Source of the DNA: Novosphingobium panipatense
GTDB lineage: Bacteria; Pseudomonadota; Alphaproteobacteria; Sphingomonadales; Sphingomonadaceae
DNA: 64,000 nucleotides
Assembly: GCF_002149965.1 (NCBI RefSeq)
Contig: NZ_MSQB01000015.1
Location: forward strand, 50,056 to 114,055
Reading direction: 5' to 3'
The notes beneath the pieces were generated by a model. The model made no database searches and had not been told where the DNA came from. It saw only the letters and a program-made list of their open reading frames with translations. Below, piece after piece: positions 18,096-27,329 of this stretch (positions are counted from its first letter, which is position 1; each line of letters opens with the position of its first letter). The position numbers and the translations under genes were made by a program.

Positions 18096-18494
18096 ATGAC
18101 CCGTTTCGGCAATGCCCCCGGCCCGGACGTGTTCGAGGCCCTCGCCCACGCCGCCTTCGCGCGCATTCCCGAACCTTTCGCGCAGCACCTCGTCGGCGTG
18201 ACCGTCCACGTCGAGGAATTCGCCGACGCGGAAACCCTGCGCGCGGTCGGCCTGGAAGACGCCTGGGAACTGACCGGCCTCTACCACGGCCGCCCGCTCG
18301 ACGAGGAATCGGTCTGGGTCGCAGGCGAATTCCGGCCGCGCATCACCCTCTACCGCCAGCCCCTCCTCGCCGAGTGGTGCGAGACGGACGTGACGCTGGA
18401 GGATCTCGTCACCCACGTCGTGGTCCACGAGGTCGGCCACCACTTCGGCCTGTCCGACGACGACATGCATGCGCTGGAGGACGACGCGGATTGA
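18096..18494 (+). CDS. small zincin-like metallopeptidase family protein
   Basis: 132 aa. The C-terminus carries VVHEVGHHFGLSDDD, an HExxHxxGxxD zinc-binding site of the minimal matrix-metalloprotease type (PF06262-like family). No signal peptide, so cytoplasmic. It begins 7 bp after the M1 peptidase stop and is probably in the same transcript. Substrate unknown. Confidence 0.85.
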   Translation: MTRFGNAPGPDVFEALAHAAFARIPEPFAQHLVGVTVHVEEFADAETLRAVGLEDAWELTGLYHGRPLDEESVWVAGEFRPRITLYRQPLLAEWCETDVTLEDLVTHVVVHEVGHHFGLSDDDMHALEDDAD

Positions 18495-18518
18495 TGGGGG
18501 TGGGGTGGTTCTCTATCC

Positions 18519-18598
18519 CCGCTTTTCGTGAGTTTGCCGAAGGATACCGGGCCTTGCGCTGGGTCTCGGGGGGCTTCGACAGGCTCAGCCTGAGCGGG
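18519..18598. repeat. class 1 inverted-repeat element (degenerate left half)
   Basis: The right unit GCTTCGACAGGCTCAGCCTG is intact; the left unit (CCGCTTTTCGTGAGTTTGCC) is a degraded inverse copy. Length and layout match the class 1 element at 44270-44347, including the GAAGGATA after the left unit and a spacer of about 20 bp. It lies just after the zincin gene. Confidence 0.7.
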
Positions 18599-18655
18599 TG
18601 GTGAGGTCAGCTTCCAGCGAGCGGCTTGGTAGGGCCTTGCGGTTCAAATTGCGGG

Positions 18656-18985
18656 CTAGTTGCCATTAATTTTTGACACGGGGAGTTGTGAAACCCGGAG
18701 ATCGCAATTCCGCCTGCTCATGTCGCAGAGGCTATCGATGGCAAAGCGTTGCAGCTTCCCCGAATCGTCGCCGACATAGAGTATGCTGGCTTCTTGGGGA
18801 GGCCAAGGAGCGGTCATTACATTGCCAGGGGTAAGCTTTTGCGCCGATGGCGGGCGTGCCACCCCGCTCCCGATAATATCGACGTAGACCGTCGCCTTGC
18901 TATCGTTGCGCAAACTAGTCGTCGGACTACAAGCTGCTAGCGGCCAGAGGGTCAACGGCCCCATCAATTTGAATTGCCACCTCAC
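18656..18985 (-). CDS. possible small lipoprotein (lower-GC orphan)
   Basis: About 109 aa if read from GTG at 18985 (an internal ATG also starts MGPLTLWPLAAC). A short hydrophobic N-terminus ends in LAAC-S, a plausible lipobox; the mature part (SKATVYVDIIGSG, ASILYVGDDSGKLQRF, SLCDMSRRNCDLRV) has two further cysteines. No family recognised. Its GC content and codon use look lower than those of flanking genes, and it sits between two class 1 repeat elements, so it may be acquired DNA. A weak ribosome binding site keeps confidence low. Confidence 0.4.
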   Translation of the reverse strand: MRWQFKLMGPLTLWPLAACSPTTSLRNDSKATVYVDIIGSGVARPPSAQKLTPGNVMTAPWPPQEASILYVGDDSGKLQRFAIDSLCDMSRRNCDLRVSQLPVSKINGN

Positions 18986-19177
18986 GCGCGCATTATGCCG
19001 TCCAACCGGAGTGACCGCAATGTCGGCGCCTGCTGTCGGTCCGCTGGTGGATGAAACCACTGAAAGGCTACCTGCAGATCCATGCATTCCCCCGACATTC
19101 CCGCAGCTCGAATTGCGTAAGCGCGGAACATGCCCCCTCGCCGGGCCAGCCCACCCTTGCCGGGTTTTAACCCCACC

Positions 19178-19544
19178 CCGCTCAGGCTGAGCTTGTCGAA
19201 GCCCGCCCGCTACGCCAGACCATCAGCCCGATGGCGTTCCACACTTACATCCTGCGCTGCCGGGACGGCACCTACTACGTCGGCCATACCGATGACCTCG
19301 AACGTCGCATTGCCGAGCACGGGAGCGGCATGATCCAGGGCTACACGTCCCGGCGCCTGCCTGTGACCTTCCTCTGGGCACAGGACTTCCAGACCCGCGA
19401 TGATGCCTTCGCGGTGGAGCGCAAGCTAAAGGGGTGGAGCCGTGCCAAGAAGGAAGCGATGATGGCTGGCGATTGGGTATTGGTCAGCCAACTGGCTTGC
19501 AGCGCCACGCCGCGAGGGGCTTCGACAGGCTCAGCCTGAGCGGG
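19178..19544 (+). mobile_element. cassette A: GIY-YIG gene enclosed by inverted class 1 palindromes
   Basis: The left palindrome (19178-19204) and the right one (19516-19544) are inverse copies differing at one position over 27 bases. The GIY-YIG gene starts 27 bp inside the left copy and its stop codon lies within the right copy. The whole unit is about 367 bp. A shortened relative with both ends preserved is at 5723-5828. No target-site duplication was established. Confidence 0.6.
19231..19539 (+). CDS. GIY-YIG nuclease superfamily protein (cassette A)
   Basis: 102 aa. A single GIY-YIG domain of the UPF0213/YhbQ size class. GIY-like TYILRC and YIG-like YYVGHT lie ten residues apart, followed by LERRIAEH (conserved Arg and His) and the Glu in AVERKLKGWSRAKKEA. 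The fold cleaves or nicks DNA in homing endonucleases, UvrC and Slx1. The last residues (RGASTGSA) and the stop are encoded by the right-hand palindrome, so the C-terminus is set by the repeat. No good ribosome binding site is visible. Confidence 0.85.
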   Translation: MAFHTYILRCRDGTYYVGHTDDLERRIAEHGSGMIQGYTSRRLPVTFLWAQDFQTRDDAFAVERKLKGWSRAKKEAMMAGDWVLVSQLACSATPRGASTGSA

Positions 19545-19837
19545 TGGAGGTGTTGGCTGAGACTCGAGTACGATCTCGTTGCGCCTTTGCGCGAAACATT
19601 CTCGATGACGGCCGGGAAAGTCCGCTTTCCTACAAGCACTGCCGCGCGATATCCTCTTCCCCATGCCCTGCGCCAGCCACGCCCTCACCCGCCCGTAGCA
19701 TGATGCACCCGCCACAAGGCGACAGCTTTTTTCTCCCTTGGACCGTGTCAACCGTGTCAAGCAAAGTGTCACCTTACGCGTCCCACCCCGCGAAAAATCG
19801 TTGCCGCGCCGCGCAATGATCCGATAGGACGCGGGCC
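19545..19837. other. intergenic stretch with no recognised gene (293 bp)
   Basis: Between cassette A and the 5'-nucleotidase gene. Short open frames here have no recognisable similarity. A repeated ACCGTGTCA (about 19741-19758) is visible. The nucleotidase promoter is presumably in the last 100 bases. Confidence 0.4.
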
Positions 19838-21598
19838 ATGACTCTCCCTCTCCATCGCGGTCTGCCGCTGCTTTCCACCTCGCTTCTGGCTGCCCTCCTC
19901 GCGGGCTGTGCGACGACGCCGATCTCCCAGCAGGCAAGCGCGCCCATCGAAGTCGGCGTGATCGCGATCAACGACTTCCACGGCGCGCTCGAACCGCCCA
20001 GCCAGTCGGTGGAGACGCCGGACGGGCACGGCGGCGAAGTCGCGGTTCCGGCGGGCGGCGGGGCCTGGCTGGCTTCGGCGGTGGACTCGCTGAAGGCGCG
20101 GCATGCCAACAATGTCGTGGTGGCGGCGGGCGACCTGACGAGCGCCTCGCAGCTTGCCTCCTCGCTCTATCTCGACGAACCGGCGGTGGGCGTGATGAAC
20201 CGCGTCGGCGTGGAGTTCAACGCGGTAGGCAACCACGAGTTCGACCGGGGCTGGCAGGAACTGCGCCGTCTCCAGAACGGCGGCTGCGAGAAGAACACGC
20301 GCGGTCAGCCCTGCCAGCTCGAAGCGTTCAAGGGCGCCCGCTACAAGTATCTCGCCGCCAGCACCACGCTGGCCGACGGTACGCCGCTGTTCCCCGGCAC
20401 CGGCCTCAAGACCTTCGGCAGCGGCAAGGACCGGATCACGATCGGCTTCGTCGGCCTTTCGCTGAGCAGCGTGCCCACCCTCGTGGCGCCCGACCGGGTT
20501 GCGGGCCTGAAGTTCGCGGACGAGGCGGAGACGATCAACCGCGCCGTGCCGCAGCTGAAAGCCGCGGGCGCCGATGCCGTGGTCGTGCTGATCCACCAGG
20601 GCCTGCGCACCAACGGTGCCGCCGATCCCAACGGCTGCGACCAGGCGGTGGGCGACATCCAGCCGATCCTCGCCCGCCTGAACCCCGGCGTCGACGTGGT
20701 GGTCTCGGGCCACACCCACTGGGCCTATGTCTGCAACTATACCGAAAATCCGCAGGCAGGCCCGATCCTGCTGACCAGCGCGGGCGTCTATGGCAAGCTC
20801 GTCACCGACATCACGCTCAGGTTCGATCCGGCGACGCACAAGCTGCTGGGCAAGCAGGCCAGCAACCTGATCGTCCAGTCGCCCGCCTACAGGTCGGCCA
20901 AGGGCGAAGTGCCGAACCAGCCCGCCTTCCCGCAGTTCCAGCCGCGCGCGGACGTGGCCGCCTATGTCCAGCGCTACAAGGACGCCTCGCTGCATCTCGT
21001 CGCCCGCCCGGTGGGCAAGCTCTCCGGCCCGGCGGGCAAAGTGGAGGAAAAGGGCGTCGGCAAGGGCGGCGAACTCGGCAACCTGATCGCGGATTCGCAG
21101 CTTGCCGCCAGCCGCAAGGCAGGGGCCGAGATCGCCTTCCTCAATCCCTACGGCATCCGCACCTCGCTGATCCCGGCAGCGGACGGCACCGTGACGTTCG
21201 GGCAGATCTACGCGGTCGAGCCGTTCAACAACGAGATCATCACGATGTCGCTGACCGGCGCGCAGATCCGCACCACCCTGGAGCAGGGGCTGGACGACAG
21301 CGGCGACAAGCAGATGCTGGCGCCGAGCGAGGGCATGCGCGTGGCTTTCGACATGCGCCGCCCCTCGGGCGCACGGATCACCGCGATCACGCTGGGCGGC
21401 AAACCGCTCGACCCGGCCAGGACCTACCGCGTCAGCGTGGTGAACTTCCTGGCCGAAGGCGGCGACGGCTTCAGCGGTTTCATCCAGGGAACCGACCGCG
21501 TCCACGGCGCCATCGACCTCGACGCGATGGAAGACTGGCTCGGCGCCGTGCCGGTACGCCAGGTGCCGCAGGAAGACCGAACGCCCGAAACGCGCTGA
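19838..21598 (+). CDS. bifunctional metallophosphatase/5'-nucleotidase lipoprotein
   Basis: 586 aa. Lipobox LLAGC near residue 24. The N-terminal calcineurin-like phosphoesterase domain has AINDFHGALEP, the GNHEFDRG metal motif and SGHTHW; the C-terminal 5'-nucleotidase domain (about 390-560) includes NPYGIRTSL and VNFLAEGGDGF. UshA-type enzymes hydrolyse extracellular nucleotides and nucleotide sugars in the periplasm to salvage nucleosides and phosphate. The stop abuts the stop of the convergent membrane protein gene with no gap. Confidence 0.93.
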   Translation: MTLPLHRGLPLLSTSLLAALLAGCATTPISQQASAPIEVGVIAINDFHGALEPPSQSVETPDGHGGEVAVPAGGGAWLASAVDSLKARHANNVVVAAGDLTSASQLASSLYLDEPAVGVMNRVGVEFNAVGNHEFDRGWQELRRLQNGGCEKNTRGQPCQLEAFKGARYKYLAASTTLADGTPLFPGTGLKTFGSGKDRITIGFVGLSLSSVPTLVAPDRVAGLKFADEAETINRAVPQLKAAGADAVVVLIHQGLRTNGAADPNGCDQAVGDIQPILARLNPGVDVVVSGHTHWAYVCNYTENPQAGPILLTSAGVYGKLVTDITLRFDPATHKLLGKQASNLIVQSPAYRSAKGEVPNQPAFPQFQPRADVAAYVQRYKDASLHLVARPVGKLSGPAGKVEEKGVGKGGELGNLIADSQLAASRKAGAEIAFLNPYGIRTSLIPAADGTVTFGQIYAVEPFNNEIITMSLTGAQIRTTLEQGLDDSGDKQMLAPSEGMRVAFDMRRPSGARITAITLGGKPLDPARTYRVSVVNFLAEGGDGFSGFIQGTDRVHGAIDLDAMEDWLGAVPVRQVPQEDRTPETR

Positions 21599-22135
21599 TC
21601 AGCCGAACAGCCAGTGCCCGAGCAGGCGGTTGAACGGGAACGTGAAGAAACCGGCGATCAGCAGCGCGCCGATGATGAGCCCCCGCACGGTGCGGCGGTG
21701 CCGGGCGGCATTGTGCCGCCGCGCCGCCAGCACCAGCACCGGCACCATGACCAGCGTGAACAGCGAGAGGACATGGATCAGGCTGAACTTTCCCGGTCCG
21801 CCCATGTGGACGAAGAGACTGTCCAGCGCGGTCAGCATCATCGCCGCACTCCAGGCATAGCCGTAGACCCGGTGGCGCCTGTCGCCGCGTCGGCGCCAGA
21901 GCAGCACCGGCGTCAGCACCAGGGCCACGAGAATGGTGGCAAGGTGGATCCAGACGACCCGCGGCACGCGCGCCCATTCGTCCATGCCCCGCACCAGGGC
22001 CACCAGGATGAAACCGAGCATGACCAGCGCCAGCAGCCCGAGCACGCGCTCCAGCCGGTCCGGCCCGCGAAGGTCCTGCGCCGTCAAACCTCTCGTCGCC
22101 CCGCCCCCCGGCGGCGCTACCGCTGCTTCGCTCAT
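21599..22135 (-). CDS. DUF2306-like membrane protein
   Basis: 178 aa with four membrane segments (about residues 32-50, 63-82, 117-137 and 152-172). Conserved-looking pattern: a Trp-His in the second helix (VWIHLATILVALVL), ALDSLFVHMGGPGKFSLIHVLSLFTL, and HRRTVRGLI. His residues in helices resemble DUF2306/haem-less cytochrome-like membrane proteins. Function unknown. It ends back-to-back with the 5'-nucleotidase gene. Confidence 0.75.
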   Translation of the reverse strand: MSEAAVAPPGGGATRGLTAQDLRGPDRLERVLGLLALVMLGFILVALVRGMDEWARVPRVVWIHLATILVALVLTPVLLWRRRGDRRHRVYGYAWSAAMMLTALDSLFVHMGGPGKFSLIHVLSLFTLVMVPVLVLAARRHNAARHRRTVRGLIIGALLIAGFFTFPFNRLLGHWLFG

Positions 22136-22154
22136 TCTACCCCCTGTTAACGCG

Positions 22155-23204
22155 TCAGAACCCCGCGCCTTGCGGCCAATCCGGCCCGGTCACGCCCATG
22201 ACCTTGAACAGGGTTCCCATCTGATCGTCGTTGATAAGCCGATCCTTTGCCCGCCGGATAGTATCGGCATGATGCGGCGCCGCTTCGGCCAGTCTGGCCG
22301 CGCGCATGTCTATGCCCAGCGCCCGCAGGAAATTGCCCTGCGTCACCGTGCCTTGCCATTTCGCGCCTTCGCTCGCGGCGATCTCGGCCAGGATCGCGAA
22401 GTCGACGAGGCAGGTGAGGTCCGCCTCGCCCGGCATGGCGAAAGGATCGACCTTGGTATGCGCCCGCAGCGCCTGCAGAGTGGAGCCGGTCTGCGGCGCG
22501 GCATAGCCATAGTCGATCAGCAGCGCCGCGCCGCCCTGTGCCGCCAGCCTTGCGGCAAGCTCGTGCATGACCGCCGCCGCGCCGGGGCAGGTTTCCAGCA
22601 GGGTGCCTTCCTCGGCCTGCTTCAGCGCATCCGGCACCGCCGCATCCATCGGCTTGTCCCCGGCCACGGGGCGAAAACGGTCCCCCGCCCAGTCCACCAT
22701 GCGTTCGCGCCAGCCGCCCGGGGTCTTCACCAGCTGCCGCACCGGCAGCGCATCGAGGAACTCATTGCCCACCACCAGCAGCGGCGCATCGGTGGGAACG
22801 CTGCCGAGATCGTGATGCCACTGCGCCTGCGGCACGGCCTGGGCCTGGAGCGCCCTGAGCGCCTGCGAGCCCTCGACGAAATGAACTTGCGGATCGAGCC
22901 CGACCCGCTTCATCGTGCGCAAGGCGTCGCGGGCCAGCGTGCCGCGCCCCGGCCCCATCTCGACATAGTGGACAGGCGCCGGACTGCCCGCCCGCATCCA
23001 GATGTCGGCCAGCCAGAGCCCCAGCAGTTCGCCGAAGATCTGGCTGATTTCCGGCGCCGTGATGAAATCGCCCGCCGATCCCAGCGGGTCCTTGTCCGCA
23101 TAGTAGCGGGCGTTCGATTCCCCCATGTAGTGCAGCAGCGAAATCGGGCCGTAATTGGCGATCAACCGCTGGAACACGGCCGAGAGCGGCTCGGCATCGG
23201 ACAT
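22155..23204 (-). CDS. NDUFAF7/MidA family SAM-dependent methyltransferase
   Basis: 349 aa. Family motifs: YGPISLLHYM, GDFITAPEISQIFGELLGLW, the SAM-binding VEMGPGRGTLARD, VGNEFLDALPV and LIDYGYA. In mitochondria NDUFAF7 dimethylates an arginine of a complex I subunit; bacterial members probably do the same or a related job. It starts 4 bp after the lgt stop codon, so lgt and this gene form an operon, as in other alphaproteobacteria. Confidence 0.93.
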   Translation of the reverse strand: MSDAEPLSAVFQRLIANYGPISLLHYMGESNARYYADKDPLGSAGDFITAPEISQIFGELLGLWLADIWMRAGSPAPVHYVEMGPGRGTLARDALRTMKRVGLDPQVHFVEGSQALRALQAQAVPQAQWHHDLGSVPTDAPLLVVGNEFLDALPVRQLVKTPGGWRERMVDWAGDRFRPVAGDKPMDAAVPDALKQAEEGTLLETCPGAAAVMHELAARLAAQGGAALLIDYGYAAPQTGSTLQALRAHTKVDPFAMPGEADLTCLVDFAILAEIAASEGAKWQGTVTQGNFLRALGIDMRAARLAEAAPHHADTIRRAKDRLINDDQMGTLFKVMGVTGPDWPQGAGF

Positions 23205-23208
23205 CGTC

Positions 23209-24108
23209 TCAGGCCGTGATCGGACGCACGGTGGCGAGCGCGGGCTTGGTCAATGCGCGGGCGACCAGCAGCAGGCCGAGCATGATCAGCGGGATCGTCA
23301 GCCACTGCCCCATCGACAGGCCGGTGCGCGCGGCGAAGTCCTGAAGCTGGGCGTCGGGCTCGCGGAAGAACTCCACCGTAAAGCGCGCGCAGGCGATGCC
23401 GGCGGTGAAGACGCCGACCAGCAGGCCCGGACGGAAGCGCGCGCGGGTCTTCCAGAACAGCGTGAGCATCACCACGATCATCAGCAGGCCTTCCAGACCC
23501 GCTTCGTAGAGCTGGCTGGGATGGCGCGGCAAGGGCCCGGCATCGGGGAAGACCATGGCCCAGGGCAGGTTCGGGTTGGTGACCACCCGGCCCCAGAGTT
23601 CGCCGTTCACGAAGTTGGCAAGGCGGCCGAACAGCATGCCGAAGGGAACGCAGACCGAAATGTAGTCGGCCACGCGCAGGAAATCGAGATTGCCGCGCCA
23701 GGAAACCCAGGCCATCGCCAGCAGCACGCCGATCAGCCCGCCGTGGAAGCTCATGCCGCCGTGCCAGAGCGAAAGCAGCGCGGCCGGATCGGTCCAGAGG
23801 CTGGGAATGCCGGTATCGCCGCCCGTATAGAAGGTCGCATAGCCAAGGCGGCCGCCCAGGATGATGCCGATCGTGCAGTAGAAGAACAGGTCGTCGGCAT
23901 GACGCTGCGCGAGCGGCGCGCCGGGCGCCTTGATCATGCGCGTCAGATGCCAGTAGCCGAGCATGATGCCCGCCAGATAAGCCAGCGAATACCAGCGCAG
24001 CTCGAAGCTGCCGATGCGGAACAGGTAGTTCTTGAGGCCGAGGTCGACCCAATAGATCGGCTGATGCGCCTCGGCGGCGGCGGCTGCGGCAAGTGCTGTC
24101 AGGGACAA
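23209..24108 (-). CDS. lgt: prolipoprotein diacylglyceryl transferase
   Basis: 299 aa. This inner-membrane enzyme transfers diacylglycerol from phosphatidylglycerol to the lipobox cysteine of lipoproteins; several lipoprotein genes are in the window. About seven hydrophobic segments; motifs LGGRLGYATFY, SFHGGLIG and the Lgt signature GRLANFVNGELWGR, plus HPSQLYEAG with its His/Glu. I chose a TTG start at 24108: GAGG lies 8 bases upstream and the length then fits the family. An in-frame ATG at 24276 would add 56 polar residues. The gene is divergent from glnD. Confidence 0.93.
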   Translation of the reverse strand: MSLTALAAAAAAEAHQPIYWVDLGLKNYLFRIGSFELRWYSLAYLAGIMLGYWHLTRMIKAPGAPLAQRHADDLFFYCTIGIILGGRLGYATFYTGGDTGIPSLWTDPAALLSLWHGGMSFHGGLIGVLLAMAWVSWRGNLDFLRVADYISVCVPFGMLFGRLANFVNGELWGRVVTNPNLPWAMVFPDAGPLPRHPSQLYEAGLEGLLMIVVMLTLFWKTRARFRPGLLVGVFTAGIACARFTVEFFREPDAQLQDFAARTGLSMGQWLTIPLIMLGLLLVARALTKPALATVRPITA

Positions 24109-24304
24109 GTGCTCGACCTCGTAAATCTCGTAAGGTCGCCGGGCCGGACGGCGCGACGAATGCTTTTCAGCGGTGGTTTGCGGCCTTCTGGCATAGCCTG
24201 CGGGGCGATGGTAGGCCGGATTTTCCGGCAGGTCGCCAAAATCGCGCGCGCCGCGCTCGGTTGCTGTTTCCCTCAAGCCGTTGAATGTCTAGATATCGGC
24301 GGAC

Positions 24305-27055
24305 ATGAGCGTGATCCGCATCCCTTCGCCCCGTTCCGTGATCGACCGCCGCGCGCTGGTCGAGGCCATCGAAGCCGTCGTTGCCGAAACCGGCCATGCC
24401 AAGGGCCGCAAGCAGGTGGTCGAACGCCTGCGCGAGGCGCTGGAACAGGGCCGGGCCGAAATCGCCCGCCGCCTCGTGGAAAAGCCTTCCGCCGGGCACG
24501 AAGTGGCCGAGGCGCAGGCCTATCTGGTGGACCAGTTGCTGCGCGTGATCCACGATCACGTCTCCACCCACGTCTATCCGGCGATGAACCGTTCGAAGGG
24601 CGAACGCCTCTCGATCATCGCCGTGGGCGGCTACGGCCGGGGCGAGATGGCGCCCCATTCCGACGTCGATCTCGCCTTTCTCACGCCGATCAAGCAGACC
24701 GCCTGGTGCGAGCAGGTGATCGAGGCGATGCTCTATTTCCTCTGGGACCTGGGCCTCAAGATCGGCCATTCCAGCCGCTCGGTGGATGACATGGTCCGCA
24801 TGAGCCGATCGGACCTGACGATCCGCACCGCCATGCTGGAAGGCCGCTACGTCTGGGGCGATCAGGATCTCTACGAGGAAGTGCGCGCCCGCTTCTGGAA
24901 GGACGTCGTCGCCGGAACCGAGCGCCAGTTCGTGGTCGAGAAGCTGGCCGAGCGCGAGGAACGCCACAAGCGCATGGGCGACAGCCGCTATGTGGTCGAA
25001 CCCAATGTGAAGGAAGGCAAGGGCGGCCTGCGCGACCTCCACACGCTCTACTGGATCGGCAAATATATCCACAAGGTGCGCGATCCCAGCGAACTGGTGG
25101 ACGTGGGCCTGCTCACCCACAAGGAATACCGTGCCTTCCGCCGGGCCGAGAACTTCTTCTGGGCGGTGCGCTGCCACCTCCACACCATCACCCGCCGCGC
25201 CGAGGACCGCCTGACTTTCGACCTCCAGCGCGAAGTGGCGGCGCGGATGAACTATTCCGACCGCCCCGGAAAGAGCGCGGTCGAGCGGTTCATGCAGATG
25301 TTCTTCCTCCAGGCGAAGATGGTCGGCACGCTTACCGGCGTGTTCCTCGCCCAGCTCGACGACCAGTTCGCGAAGCGCCAGCCGCGCGGGCTGCTGGCAG
25401 GCTTCCGTGCCCGGCCACGCTCGGTCCGGGGCTACAAGGTCTTCGGCGGCCGCATCATGGCCCCCGGCGAGACCTGGTTCGAGGCCGATCCGGTGCGCCT
25501 GATCGAGATCTTCGTCATCGCCGACCGCGAAGGGCTGGAAATCCACCCCGAGACCATGCGCCTGGTCTCGCGCGATGCCGCGCTGATCCGCGAGGAGGTG
25601 CGCCGCGATCCGCGCGCCAACGAGCTGTTCATGGAACTGCTCACCAGCCGCAACAACCCCGAAGTGGCGCTGCGTTCGTTCAACGAGGCGGGCGTGTTCG
25701 GCCGCTTCGTCACAGAATTCGGACGCGTCAACGCGCAGATGCAGTTCGACATGTACCACCACTACACGGTGGACGAACACACCATCCGCGCCATCGGCCT
25801 GCTTTCCCGCATCGAGAAAGGCGAGCTGAAGCAGGACCATCCGCTCAGCCACGAGATCATCCACAAGGTCCGCTCGCGCCGCGCGCTCTACGCCGCCGTT
25901 CTGCTCCACGACATCGCCAAGGGCCGCGGCGGCGACCATTCCGAGATCGGCGCCGAGATCGCCCTCAAGCTCTGCCCGCGTTTCGGCCTGGACGAGGAGG
26001 AGACGGAACTGGTCTCCTGGCTGGTGCTGCACCACCTCGTGCTCTCGGCCACCGCCTTCAAGCGCGACTTGTCCGACGCCAAGACGATCACCGATTTCGT
26101 CGAACTCGTGCAATCGGTGGACCGTCTGCGCCAGCTGACCCTGCTAACCATCGTCGATATCCGCGCGGTCGGCCCCGGCACCTGGAATTCGTGGAAGCGC
26201 CAGCTTATCGGCGAACTCTACGGCGCCACCGAAGAGCGCCTGCGCCTGGGCCACGTCGAATTCGGCCGCGAGAAGCGCGTCGCCGCGAAGAAGGCCCGGG
26301 TCGAGGCCGATGCCCCCGAGAACGCCGAACTGGTGGAGGCCATCGGCGGCCAGTTCGCAGACGCCTACTGGATCGCCGAACCGGAAGACGTGATCGCCAA
26401 GAACCTCGCGCAGTTCCGCGGCTCCGAGAACGATCCGCTGTCGATCGCGACCGAATACTACCCGGCGCGCGGGGCCACGCTGGTCACCGTCATCGCCTCG
26501 GACCATCCCGGCCTGTTCTACCGCATCGCGGGCGGCATCCATCTGGCGGGCGGCAACATCATCGACGCGCGCATCCACACTACCCGCACCGGGCGCGCAG
26601 TGGACAATTTCCTGGTGCAGGACCCGCTCGGGCGCCCCTTCATGGAGGAAACCCAGCTCGCGCGCCTGCGCTCCTCGATCGAGAACGCGCTGGCCAACCG
26701 CATCAAGATACTGCCGCAGCTCGTCGCCCGCCCGGACGCCCGGCCCCGCGCCGACGCCTTCGACGTGCGCCCGCGCGTGCTGGTGGACAACAAGGCCTCG
26801 AACCGCCTCACCGTGGTCGAAGTCAATGCCCGCGACCGTCCAGCCCTGCTCAACAGGCTGGCCCATGCCCTGTTCGAATCGAAGCTCATGGTCCACTCCG
26901 CCCATATCGCCACTTACGGCGAGCGCGCGGCCGACACTTTCTACGTCACCGACCTTCTGGGCGAAAAGCTGACGTCCGCCAGCCGCATCAAGGCGCTGGA
27001 ACGCCGCCTGCTGGAAGCGGCCAGCGAGGGAAGCCTGACCGAAGTGGCGGCGTGA
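24305..27055 (+). CDS. glnD: [protein-PII] uridylyltransferase/uridylyl-removing enzyme
   Basis: 916 aa. It senses glutamine and adds or removes UMP on PII (GlnB Tyr51). Domains: nucleotidyltransferase with GGYGRGEMAPHSDVDLAF near residue 115; a helical region; HD hydrolase domain with LLHDIAKGRGGDHS near residue 535; and two C-terminal ACT domains (about 720-800 and 830-910, for example LVTVIASDHPGLFYRIAGG and LTVVEVNARDRPALLNRL). Length and order match alphaproteobacterial GlnD. A class 2 repeat element follows. Confidence 0.97.
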   Translation: MSVIRIPSPRSVIDRRALVEAIEAVVAETGHAKGRKQVVERLREALEQGRAEIARRLVEKPSAGHEVAEAQAYLVDQLLRVIHDHVSTHVYPAMNRSKGERLSIIAVGGYGRGEMAPHSDVDLAFLTPIKQTAWCEQVIEAMLYFLWDLGLKIGHSSRSVDDMVRMSRSDLTIRTAMLEGRYVWGDQDLYEEVRARFWKDVVAGTERQFVVEKLAEREERHKRMGDSRYVVEPNVKEGKGGLRDLHTLYWIGKYIHKVRDPSELVDVGLLTHKEYRAFRRAENFFWAVRCHLHTITRRAEDRLTFDLQREVAARMNYSDRPGKSAVERFMQMFFLQAKMVGTLTGVFLAQLDDQFAKRQPRGLLAGFRARPRSVRGYKVFGGRIMAPGETWFEADPVRLIEIFVIADREGLEIHPETMRLVSRDAALIREEVRRDPRANELFMELLTSRNNPEVALRSFNEAGVFGRFVTEFGRVNAQMQFDMYHHYTVDEHTIRAIGLLSRIEKGELKQDHPLSHEIIHKVRSRRALYAAVLLHDIAKGRGGDHSEIGAEIALKLCPRFGLDEEETELVSWLVLHHLVLSATAFKRDLSDAKTITDFVELVQSVDRLRQLTLLTIVDIRAVGPGTWNSWKRQLIGELYGATEERLRLGHVEFGREKRVAAKKARVEADAPENAELVEAIGGQFADAYWIAEPEDVIAKNLAQFRGSENDPLSIATEYYPARGATLVTVIASDHPGLFYRIAGGIHLAGGNIIDARIHTTRTGRAVDNFLVQDPLGRPFMEETQLARLRSSIENALANRIKILPQLVARPDARPRADAFDVRPRVLVDNKASNRLTVVEVNARDRPALLNRLAHALFESKLMVHSAHIATYGERAADTFYVTDLLGEKLTSASRIKALERRLLEAASEGSLTEVAA

Positions 27056-27104
27056 CAGGGATTGGCAGCCAGACCCTCCACGCAAACCTCGCGCCCTCCC
27101 ACCC

Positions 27105-27214
27105 CGTCATCCTGAACTTGTTTAGCTTCGCTGGCCTTCGGCTCAGGATCCATCTTGCCGAACAGGCCGCCGTCGATGGTCAGAAATGGATCCTGAACCA
27201 AGTTCAGGATGACG
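27105..27214. repeat. class 2 palindromic repeat pair
   Basis: The left half begins CGTCATCCTGAACTTGTTT, is interrupted by about 20 bases, then continues TCAGGATCCATC. The right half is the inverse, ATGGATCCTGAACCAAGTTC then AGGATGACG. About 30 bp of unrelated sequence lies between. The same family flanks the GIY-YIG gene at 53 kb. It lies between glnD and the patatin gene; no coding remnant was seen inside. Confidence 0.8.
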
Positions 27215-27329
27215 CCGGGAGAGAGCACGAGGGCAGCCTCGGCAAAATCTTGCCCGACAAGGTGTTGAAAGCGCGCGCCAAGAGGCCCACTTGTTGCATC
27301 GCAACATCCCCATGCGCAGGACCCTGCCC

